A stretch of 10,033 nucleotides of DNA from positions 1-10,033 of the forward strand of contig JAITOH010000038.1 in NCBI GenBank assembly GCA_031290055.1, read 5' to 3'. Source of the DNA: Endomicrobium sp. (lineage in GTDB: Bacteria > Elusimicrobiota > Endomicrobiia > Endomicrobiales > Endomicrobiaceae). Both the position numbers and the translations under genes were made by a program. The notes beneath the pieces were generated by a model, which ran no database searches, was not told the origin of the DNA, and saw nothing but the letters and a program-made list of their open reading frames with translations. This document shows, piece after piece, positions 1 to 6,578 of the stretch (positions are counted from its first letter, which is position 1; each line of letters opens with the position of its first letter).

Positions 1-422
1 CCAATTTTATCCATTTTATTAGAAAAAACAATTCTTGGAACGTTATATTTATCAGCCTGTCTCCAAACAGTCTCAGATTGTGGTTCTACTCCATTACCAG
101 AATCAAATACCACAATTGCACCATCTAAAACCCTTAAAGACCTTTCTACTTCAGCTGTAAAATCTACATGACCTGGAGTATCGATAATATTAAATTGCAT
201 ATCTTGCCATTTACAATACGTAGCAGCCGAAGTAATAGTAATTCCACGCTCCCTTTCTTGTTCCATCCAGTCCATAGTCGCAGCACCTTCATGCACTTCC
301 CCAATTTTATGAGTTTTTCCAGTATAATACAAAATTCTTTCTGTAGTCGTCGTCTTTCCAGCATCGATATGAGCAGCAATTCCAAAATTTCTAATTTTAT
401 TTAGTGAATAATCTCTAGCCAT
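1..422 (-). CDS. fusA: Elongation factor G, N-terminal 140 residues (3' end beyond window)
   Basis: Translational GTPase that moves tRNAs and mRNA through the ribosome after peptide transfer and, with ribosome recycling factor, splits ribosomes. Only the start of the G domain is visible; the frame is open to the window edge and ends in two bases of the next codon. Visible motifs: G1/P-loop AHIDAGKTT at residues 17-25, switch I RGITI at 59-63 with Thr62, G3 DTPGH at 81-85 with the catalytic-type His85, and G4 NKMD at 135-138. The start is the ATG at 422-420, giving [20 protein letters not shown], with an AAGG Shine-Dalgarno seven bases upstream. Family members are about 690-700 residues, so roughly 80 percent lies outside. 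The residue before NKMD is Ser where Val is usual, a mild variation. The str-operon position next to rpsG supports housekeeping EF-G and not a paralogue. A tuf gene may follow, but that is not visible. Confidence 0.96.
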   Translation of the reverse strand, partial: MARDYSLNKIRNFGIAAHIDAGKTTTTERILYYTGKTHKIGEVHEGAATMDWMEQERERGITITSAATYCKWQDMQFNIIDTPGHVDFTAEVERSLRVLDGAIVVFDSGNGVEPQSETVWRQADKYNVPRIVFSNKMDKI

Positions 423-429
423 TTCAAAG

Positions 430-433
430 CCTT
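430..433 (-). promoter_or_regulatory. Ribosome binding site of fusA
   Basis: AAGG on the minus strand, seven bases before the fusA ATG. It fixes the start at 422. The site is short but well spaced, and similar AAGG cores precede rpsG and rpsL. Confidence 0.6.
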
Positions 434-442
434 ATATTTTAC

Positions 443-458
443 ATTTATTTATTTATTT
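443..458. repeat. Tetranucleotide repeat (ATTT)4 upstream of fusA
   Basis: Four perfect copies of ATTT on the plus strand (AAAT on the transcribed strand) lie 20 bases before the fusA start. In the mRNA this would be an unstructured A/U-rich stretch just upstream of the ribosome binding site. Shorter AAATAAA-type runs also precede the rpsG and rpsL ribosome binding sites, so it may simply reflect base bias selected for open initiation regions. It could vary in length by slippage. Confidence 0.6.
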
Positions 459-534
459 TACTATACAGCATCATATACATATCCCTATTCTATTAAAAAC
501 ACTATCTAAAAATTTTTATAAACAACCACCCGCA

Positions 535-563
535 ATAATGTCTAAAAATCACATATTATTCAA
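535..563 (-). promoter_or_regulatory. Candidate sigma-70-type promoter for fusA
   Basis: On the minus strand, TTGAAT (563-558) and CATTAT (540-535) are separated by exactly 17 bases. Each matches four of six consensus positions. Transcription would start near 528 and give a leader of about 105 bases before fusA. Matches like this occur by chance in AT-rich DNA, so the support comes mainly from its place in an unusually long gap ahead of a highly expressed gene. Confidence 0.3.
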
Positions 564-602
564 ACACACACCTACAGACTCTAAGGGATAAAATGAAATA
601 CT

Positions 603-734
603 TTAAGCTTTCAGTTTCAAAAACCATGTGGCCAACACAGAAAAACCACAAATAAAACTCCTTACACTATCAAAACTAGCAGTAAGATCAAACTCAAGAG
701 AAGGGTTTTGTTTAATTAATACTAAATATAACAA
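603..734 (-). pseudogene. Cryptic 43-codon reading frame, gene remnant or dispersed repeat
   Basis: I do not recognise this with certainty. Between the rpsG stop and the candidate fusA promoter, one minus-strand frame is open from TTG 734 to TAA 603-605. Its last 35 codons (about 707 to 606) have protein-like composition, including two Trp/Cys-type residues, and end in a hydrophobic stretch (ICGFSVLATWFLKLKA) with a lysine-rich tail that resembles a membrane-spanning or C-terminal segment. The first eight codons are A/T-rich filler, and no ATG or good ribosome binding site precedes it. The stretch is visibly richer in G and C than its flanks. Options: the 3' end of a decayed inserted gene, a copy of a dispersed element with a conserved frame, or a small membrane peptide made from a non-ATG start. 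Chance cannot be excluded at this length. Confidence 0.35.
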
Positions 735-747
735 AATAGTCTAACTT

Positions 748-1227
748 CTACCATCTATAATGAGCAAACGCCTTATTTGCTTCAGCCATTCTGTGAGTAT
801 CTTCTCTCTTCTTAATAGCAGCACCCTCTTTCTTACTACCATTAATAATTTCTTGTGCTAATCTCTCAGACATTGAACTCCCAGTTTTTTTTCTTGCAAT
901 TTCTATAACCCAATTAACAGCAAGTGTTAACGAACGAGCCAAAGAAACTTCCAAAGGAATTTGATAAGTTGCACCACCAACCCTTCTAGGTCTCACTTCG
1001 ATAAGTGGTCTTATATTTTCTAAAGCTTTACTAAAAATCGCAACAGGATTTTCTCCAGTTCTTTCCTTTATTATATCAAAAGAATCGTACACAATTGATT
1101 CAGCTATACTTTTTTTCCCCTCAAAATTCAACTTGTTTATAAATCTAGTTACTAGTGCCGAACCAAATTTTGAATCCGGAGCTGGCAAATCTCTTTTTTG
1201 TTTTGGTTTTAAAGCCTTGCGTGGCAT
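748..1227 (-). CDS. rpsG: 30S ribosomal protein S7
   Basis: S7 is a primary binder of the 3' major domain of 16S rRNA. It nucleates assembly of the 30S head and sits near the E-site and mRNA exit. The 159 residues match the usual length of about 156. Family signatures are clear: N-terminal MPRKALKPKQKRD, the central RRVGGATYQIPLEV at about residues 80-93, and the C-terminal GAAIKKREDTHRMAEANKAF leading to the terminal HYRW. The start is the ATG at 1227, preceded by an AAAGGAAA ribosome binding site (1234-1241). In E. coli S7 represses its own translation by binding the rpsL-rpsG spacer. The 193-bp spacer here could host such control, but I cannot identify the site. The stop is TAG, whereas rpoB, rpoC and rpsL end in TAA. 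Confidence 0.98.
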   Translation of the reverse strand: MPRKALKPKQKRDLPAPDSKFGSALVTRFINKLNFEGKKSIAESIVYDSFDIIKERTGENPVAIFSKALENIRPLIEVRPRRVGGATYQIPLEVSLARSLTLAVNWVIEIARKKTGSSMSERLAQEIINGSKKEGAAIKKREDTHRMAEANKAFAHYRW

Positions 1228-1420
1228 ATATTATTTCCTTTATTTATTTTTAACAAACTAACAGTTAGATGAACAACCAAAAATTAACATTTGAACCAAA
1301 ATTATAAAACTATGAAGCACAAAAAAAAATTAAAATACAATAAAAACTATTTTTTGCTAGTTGTTACAAATGGGAAAAACAAGCATAAACAGACAGACCT
1401 CAATTACAAAATTCTCATTT
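1228..1420. other. 193-bp rpsL-rpsG spacer, very AT-rich
   Basis: No gene is recognisable here. On the minus strand there is one exact TATAAT hexamer (1301-1306). The bases at -35 spacing are only a T run, so a promoter for rpsG is possible but weak. An A/T-only inverted repeat near 1341-1354 is too weak to be a terminator. In proteobacteria this spacer carries the S7 translational operator. No matching fold was found by eye. Confidence 0.5.
1234..1241 (-). promoter_or_regulatory. Ribosome binding site of rpsG
   Basis: AAAGGAAA on the minus strand lies six bases before the rpsG ATG and agrees with the chosen start. It is preceded by an AAATAAA-rich, unstructured stretch. Confidence 0.65.
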
Positions 1421-1810
1421 TTACTTTGATTGAGAAACGATTTTTCTCCTTTTTGCTCCGTACTTACTCCTACCTTGTTTACGCCCGTCTACTCCAGCTG
1501 TGTCCAAAACCCCTCTTACAATATGATAACGAACTCCCGGTAAATCTTTTACACGACCCCCACGAATAAGCACAAGAGAATGCTCTTGAAGATTGTGACC
1601 TACACCTGGTACGTATGAAGAAACTTCATGCCCTGAAGTAAGCCTTACTCTTGCAACTTTTCGCAAAGCAGAATTAGGTTTTTTAGGAGTTGTGGTATAT
1701 ACTTTTGTACAAACACCCCTTCTCTGTGGACAATTCTTAAGTGCCGGAGATTTCGTTTTTTTAACCACACTTTTTCTTCCATTCACAATCAACTGATTAA
1801 TAGTTGGCAT
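1421..1810 (-). CDS. rpsL: 30S ribosomal protein S12
   Basis: S12 lies at the interface side of the 30S subunit next to the decoding centre and affects tRNA selection accuracy. The 129 residues fit the family (about 124-140). Signatures: MPTINQLI at the N-terminus, [20 protein letters not shown] at residues 27-46, GHNLQEHS at 71-78, and [13 protein letters not shown] with Lys88 and Asp89. Lys43 and Lys88, the classical streptomycin-resistance positions, are both the sensitive-type residue. Asp89 is the residue that RimO methylthiolates in many bacteria. The ATG at 1810 has an AAGGAA ribosome binding site at 1821-1826, and the gene begins only 22 bases after the rpoC stop, so it is almost certainly co-transcribed with rpoBC. 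Confidence 0.99.
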   Translation of the reverse strand: MPTINQLIVNGRKSVVKKTKSPALKNCPQRRGVCTKVYTTTPKKPNSALRKVARVRLTSGHEVSSYVPGVGHNLQEHSLVLIRGGRVKDLPGVRYHIVRGVLDTAGVDGRKQGRSKYGAKRRKIVSQSK

Positions 1811-1820
1811 TTGTTTTTGT

Positions 1821-1826
1821 TTCCTT
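1821..1826 (-). promoter_or_regulatory. Ribosome binding site of rpsL
   Basis: AAGGAA on the minus strand lies inside the 22-bp rpoC-rpsL spacer, ten bases before the rpsL ATG. The spacer leaves no room for a terminator and a promoter, which supports read-through from rpoC. Confidence 0.6.
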
Positions 1827-1832
1827 AAAAAA

Positions 1833-4800
1833 TTATTTATTATTTCTAGTTTCAGCTAATACTATACCCGTTCCTGCAGGTATTAAGTGCCCTATAGAAA
1901 CATTCTCTTTCAATCCCCTCAACATGTCGATCTGTCCTGAAACTGCAGCTTCAGTTAAAATTCTGGTTGTTTCCTGGAAAGACGCAGCTGAGATAAATGA
2001 ATCTGAAGATAGTGAAGCTTTTGTTATACCTAAAAGAACAGGATGAGCCACTGGTGGGCGCCCTCCTTTTTCTTTGACACATTTTCTATCCAATTCATAT
2101 TTGTATCTAGAAACTATTTCCCCATTAAGATACCTGCTGTCTCCAGAATCCGTTATTCTAACATTAGACAACATTTGTCTCACTATTACTTCAATATGTT
2201 TATCATTAATTGTCACTCCTTGAAGTCTATAAACCTGTTGAATTTCATTAACAAGATATTCCTGAACTTCTTTAGGACCCCTAACTTTAAGAATATCATG
2301 CGGATTTACTGCACCATCAGAAAGAGCATCACCTTCTTTAACTCTGTCACCTTCATAAACAATCAAGTGACGTCCTATAGGCACAAAATAATTTCTTTTC
2401 ATTTTTGTTTCAGAATTCGTAACCTCAACCTTTACACTACCCTTTGCAGTAGGCCCACATAAATGAACAACTCCATCTATTTCCGAAACAACAGCAACAC
2501 TTCTCGGTCTTCTTCCTTCAAACAATTCTGCAACTCTTGGCAAACCACCAGTAATATCTTTAGATTTTGAAATTTCTTGTGGAATTTTTGCTAAAACATC
2601 GCCAGCTCTAACTCTATCCCCATCATGTATAACAAGAGTTGTATCTACAGGCAAAGGGTACTCTACAGTACTTTTATCATATTTTTTTATAACAATTCTT
2701 GGGCTTCTCCTATCAGAAAGATGTTCTATAATAACCCTTTCAATTTGTCCAGTTATTCTGGACTTTTCTTTTTGTAATGTCACACCATCCTTTATATCAA
2801 CAAATTGGACAACTCCTTCAAATTCTGAAATAATAGGCTTTGAATGAGGATCCCATTTCGCTATCAAGACACTTTTTTTTATTCCAGTCAAAGTGTCAAT
2901 TTTAATTTCAACATTTTGTCCATTTTGAATCTCAATAGTTGCTCCATAAGGTATTTGATAAACTCGTCTACGATGAATTGATGATTCAGTGTATACAAGT
3001 TCCACGTTCCTGCTTAACACTACAGTTTTACCATCTTTATTCTGAATAGTTTTCAAGTTATAGTAATCTACTGTTCCATCATTATCAACGTAAATTTCTG
3101 AACGTTGGACAACGCGACTGGCAGCTCCACCTATATGAAAAGTTCTAAGTGTAAGCTGGGTACCCGGCTCACCAATTGATTGTGCTGCAATAATGCCTAC
3201 AGCTTCACCTACTTCAACTGAACTTCCGGTTGCAGGGTTTACACCATAACACTTCGAACATATACCATAACCTAATTCACACGTTAAAATACTTCTAATA
3301 CCAATTTTATCAATGCCAGCTTCAGTAAGCCTATGTGCTTTCTCTGGAGTAATAAGTTCTCCCCTTTTTATAATAAGTTCATCATGAATAATATCCACAA
3401 CATTATCAAGTGCTATTCTTCCAACAACACGCTCATCTAGTTTTTCAACTATTCCATCACCACTACGCAATGTCCCAATAAATACTCCATTTACTGTTCC
3501 GCAATCCTCCTCTCTTACAACAACATCATGCGCAACATCAACAAGCCGTCTGGTAAGGTAACCTGCCTCTGCAGTTTTTAAAGCAGTATCGGCCAAACCT
3601 TTACGCCCTCCATGTGTTGAAATAAAATATTCCAATACAGTAAGACCCTCTCTAAAATTTGAAACAATGGGAGTCTCAATAATTTCACCGATTCCTCCGG
3701 TAAGTTTTTTCTGAGGTTTTGCCATAAGCCCACGCATACCAGCAAGTTGTCTCACTTGCTGTCTTGACCCTCTTGCTCCAGAATCGGCCATCATAAACAA
3801 TGAATTGAAACGATTTTTCCCAGGTTCATAGACCTCTACTTCTTCTTTTCTCATCTCATCAAACATTATATCCGCAACTTCATCAGTAACTTTTGTCCAA
3901 ATATCAATAATTTTATTATAACGTTCAGATTCTGTTATCAAACCAAGCTTTGCCTGTTTTTCAATTTCTTTAATTTTTTCTTTTGCGTCTTTCACAAGTT
4001 TTTCTTTTTTTGGAGAAACTTTCATCTGATTTATCGAAATGGAAATACCGGCAAGAGTTGCATACCTATAACCCATTTTTTTTATCTCATCTAAAAGAAC
4101 CGCCGTTCTAAACTGCCCAAGTTCTTTATAACACCTATCAACAAGCATACCCAATTCTCTTTTCTCCATGTTTTTATCTTGGTAACCAAGAGAATAAGAA
4201 CCATCATCGTTTTTAGGAAGATGTTCATTAAACATAACTCTTCCAACAGTAGTATAGCTAATAACTTCCTTGTTATCTTCTAATTTAAAATTCTTCCACT
4301 TAGAAACATCAGCCTGTTCGTCATCTTTAAGCCTCTCATCTCTTATAGTTGTAATCCCTGAAACTTTAATTTTTGCTTGCAAATCTATTTTTTTTGACTG
4401 ATAAGCACTAATGACTTCACTCACCGATGAAAAAATCTTACCTTCACCAGGAACTCCAGATTTTTCTTTTGTAAGATAGCAAATACCTAGGACCATATCC
4501 TGAGATGGAACAGTAATAGGCTTCCCAGAAGCTGGAGATAATATATTTCTTGTAGCCATCATTAAAACTTTAGCTTCAATTTGAGCCTCGATAGATATTG
4601 GTAAATGAACAGCCATTTGGTCCCCATCAAAGTCAGCATTAAAAGCAGAACAAGTGAGCGGATGAAGCTGTATTGATTTGCCTTCAACTAAAACAGGTTC
4701 AAACGCTTGTATGCCTAACCTATGAAGTGTTGGAGCTCTATTCAAAAGAACGGGATGATTTTTTGTAATTTTTTCAAGTATACTCCAGACTTTTGTATCA

Positions 4801-6578
4801 CCCCTTTCAAGCATTCTTTTAGCAGATTTAAGAGTTGCATTTTCTTGTTTTATCAATTCTTTTATAATAAACGGCTTAAAAAGCTCCAAAGCCATCTCTT
4901 TAGGCAAACCACATTGATTCAATTTTAAAGTTGGCCCAACAACAATAACACTTCTAGCGGAGTAGTCAACTCTCTTCCCAAGTAAATTTTGTCTAAAACG
5001 ACCTTGCTTTCCCTTAAGAGTATCAGACAAAGATTTAAGGGGTCTATTACCAGCACCTAACACTGGTCTTGTCCTTGAATCGTTATCTATTAAAGCGTCA
5101 ACTGCTTCCTGTAAAAGTCTTTTTTCGTTATTTATCATAACAGCAGGGGCTTTAAGTTGCTCAATATGGCGCAATCTATTATTTCTATTTAGTATCCTTC
5201 TGTATAAATCATTTAAATCAGAGGTAGCAAACCTGCCACCATCCAAAGCAACTAAAGGCCTTAAATCTGGAGGAATTACTGGAAGAACGGTAAGAATCAT
5301 CCACTCAGGTCTAGTACGAGAACCTAAAAATCCCTCAACAACTCTAAGTTTTCTTACAAGTCTTGCTCTTTCTGAATCTGATCTTATGTTTTTGATTTCT
5401 AAATAGATATTCTCTACCTCTTTTTCTAGATCAATCTCTTTCAAAAGTTTCCTTATTGCAATAGCACCTATATCAACTTTTAGATTATCCCCGAACCCAT
5501 TTTGAATGTCTTTCAGATAACTTTCCTCAAGAAGAATAGCATTTTCTGGTTTTGAAAAATTCTTTATAAAAGGTATAGTGTTCCTTGATATCTCAATTCT
5601 TAAATATCCTTCGAACTTTTTCAAAAGATCAGGATCTTTTCTTAAAGCATTATAAACATTATCTTTTTCTATATCAAAGAATTCTAACCTAATTCTTTTT
5701 GTAGATTCTGCTATAGATACCGTTTCTCCAATTTCAAATTTTTCAAAAAGAATTTTCTTTATTTCTACACAACTTATTAAATCCAAATCATTATAATAAT
5801 ATACTGAATGGGGCTTAAAATAAACTTTATAATAAACATTGCCATTTTTTATACTTGTAAATATTTTTTTCGTGGCCTCATCACAAGGTACCCCTTCTAA
5901 ATCAGCCTGAGATTTTACTAAAATTTTGAGCTCTTTAGAAGCTTTCAATGGATCAGATCCAAGTACTAGTTGTTCGGCAACAATACCATCCAACACACCT
6001 TTAAACTCTTCTTTCACTATAGGACTATTTATTCCATACTTAAATAAATTAAACTCCTCGCCTTTCAAAAGTGTACCTTTTTCAAAAACAGAAAACATTC
6101 CTGCACAATATTTCAAATTTTCAGTTACAACATATTTAGTGTAATAAACAACCTTTTCCAAATCAGAAATTTTCATATTCAAAAGTATTCCAATTCTTGA
6201 CGGAGGTTTTCTTAAAAACCACAGGTGAGCTACAGGAACAGCAAGCTCAATATACCCAAACCTTTCTCTTCTTACTTTAGATTCTGTTACCTCTACACCA
6301 CACCTATCACAAATTGTTCCTTTATGTTTTATATATTTATACTTTCCACAATGACATTCCCAATCTTTAGTGGGTCCAAAAATCCTATCACAAAATAGAC
6401 CATCTCTTTCTGGTTTAAACGTTCTATAATTAATTGTTTCAGGTTTTTTAACTTCTCCATAAGACCACGAGCGTATCTGTTCAGGACTCGCAACAGACAG
6501 TTTAATAACATCAAAATCTACAAAATTGAAATTGTTAGATTTTTTTTTATTATTCTTTTGAAAGTTTATTTTAGCCAT
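1833..6578 (-). CDS. rpoC: DNA-directed RNA polymerase subunit beta'
   Basis: Largest RNA polymerase subunit; it supplies the catalytic magnesium site, clamp, bridge helix and trigger loop. From the ATG at 6578 it has 1581 residues, against 1407 in E. coli. Domains in order: a K/N-rich N-terminal tail (1-18); zinc site 1 with Cys75, 77, 90 and 93; an extra insertion at about 153-347; the clamp and rudder region; the active-site motif NADFDGD at 647-653 with Asp649, 651 and 653; the bridge helix near 976-1012; zinc site 2 with Cys1026, 1100, 1107 and 1110, spaced exactly as in E. coli; the trigger loop with TFH at 1146-1148; an SI3-type insertion at about 1156-1331; and the conserved C-terminal region with RLQGV and GLKENV. 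The excess over E. coli is explained by the N-terminal insertion. A GTG at 6593 is an alternative in-frame start, but it lies inside the ribosome binding site, so ATG 6578 is preferred. The gene overlaps rpoB by 8 bases. Confidence 0.99.
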   Translation of the reverse strand: MAKINFQKNNKKKSNNFNFVDFDVIKLSVASPEQIRSWSYGEVKKPETINYRTFKPERDGLFCDRIFGPTKDWECHCGKYKYIKHKGTICDRCGVEVTESKVRRERFGYIELAVPVAHLWFLRKPPSRIGILLNMKISDLEKVVYYTKYVVTENLKYCAGMFSVFEKGTLLKGEEFNLFKYGINSPIVKEEFKGVLDGIVAEQLVLGSDPLKASKELKILVKSQADLEGVPCDEATKKIFTSIKNGNVYYKVYFKPHSVYYYNDLDLISCVEIKKILFEKFEIGETVSIAESTKRIRLEFFDIEKDNVYNALRKDPDLLKKFEGYLRIEISRNTIPFIKNFSKPENAILLEESYLKDIQNGFGDNLKVDIGAIAIRKLLKEIDLEKEVENIYLEIKNIRSDSERARLVRKLRVVEGFLGSRTRPEWMILTVLPVIPPDLRPLVALDGGRFATSDLNDLYRRILNRNNRLRHIEQLKAPAVMINNEKRLLQEAVDALIDNDSRTRPVLGAGNRPLKSLSDTLKGKQGRFRQNLLGKRVDYSARSVIVVGPTLKLNQCGLPKEMALELFKPFIIKELIKQENATLKSAKRMLERGDTKVWSILEKITKNHPVLLNRAPTLHRLGIQAFEPVLVEGKSIQLHPLTCSAFNADFDGDQMAVHLPISIEAQIEAKVLMMATRNILSPASGKPITVPSQDMVLGICYLTKEKSGVPGEGKIFSSVSEVISAYQSKKIDLQAKIKVSGITTIRDERLKDDEQADVSKWKNFKLEDNKEVISYTTVGRVMFNEHLPKNDDGSYSLGYQDKNMEKRELGMLVDRCYKELGQFRTAVLLDEIKKMGYRYATLAGISISINQMKVSPKKEKLVKDAKEKIKEIEKQAKLGLITESERYNKIIDIWTKVTDEVADIMFDEMRKEEVEVYEPGKNRFNSLFMMADSGARGSRQQVRQLAGMRGLMAKPQKKLTGGIGEIIETPIVSNFREGLTVLEYFISTHGGRKGLADTALKTAEAGYLTRRLVDVAHDVVVREEDCGTVNGVFIGTLRSGDGIVEKLDERVVGRIALDNVVDIIHDELIIKRGELITPEKAHRLTEAGIDKIGIRSILTCELGYGICSKCYGVNPATGSSVEVGEAVGIIAAQSIGEPGTQLTLRTFHIGGAASRVVQRSEIYVDNDGTVDYYNLKTIQNKDGKTVVLSRNVELVYTESSIHRRRVYQIPYGATIEIQNGQNVEIKIDTLTGIKKSVLIAKWDPHSKPIISEFEGVVQFVDIKDGVTLQKEKSRITGQIERVIIEHLSDRRSPRIVIKKYDKSTVEYPLPVDTTLVIHDGDRVRAGDVLAKIPQEISKSKDITGGLPRVAELFEGRRPRSVAVVSEIDGVVHLCGPTAKGSVKVEVTNSETKMKRNYFVPIGRHLIVYEGDRVKEGDALSDGAVNPHDILKVRGPKEVQEYLVNEIQQVYRLQGVTINDKHIEVIVRQMLSNVRITDSGDSRYLNGEIVSRYKYELDRKCVKEKGGRPPVAHPVLLGITKASLSSDSFISAASFQETTRILTEAAVSGQIDMLRGLKENVSIGHLIPAGTGIVLAETRNNK

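Larger units (their letters stand above)
423..747. other. 325-bp rpsG-fusA intergenic region
   Basis: This gap is much longer than the other junctions in the operon. From the rpsG side it holds about 40 bases of A/T-rich DNA, then a more G-rich stretch of about 105 bases with an open reading frame (603-734), then the candidate promoter (535-563), then an A/T-rich leader with the (ATTT)4 run. I found no G+C-rich hairpin followed by a T tract, so there is no clear intrinsic terminator separating rpsG from fusA. No tRNA or structured RNA family was recognised. Confidence 0.7.

Noticed and set aside
168..404. Plus-strand open frame opposite fusA
   Set aside because: It is antisense to a strongly conserved GTPase domain, has no homology I recognise, and its composition is what the reverse of an AT-rich gene gives.
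1257..1267. Palindrome CTAACAGTTAG upstream of rpsG
   Set aside because: A one-base loop prevents a useful hairpin, and an 11-base palindrome is not rare in this composition.
1341..1354. Inverted repeat with A and T arms in the rpsL-rpsG spacer
   Set aside because: The stem is only about five A-T pairs, too weak for a terminator or stable operator.
1291..1569. Plus-strand open frame across the rpsL-rpsG spacer and the end of rpsL
   Set aside because: It has no recognisable domain, is lysine/asparagine-rich from AT bias, and runs antisense into rpsL.
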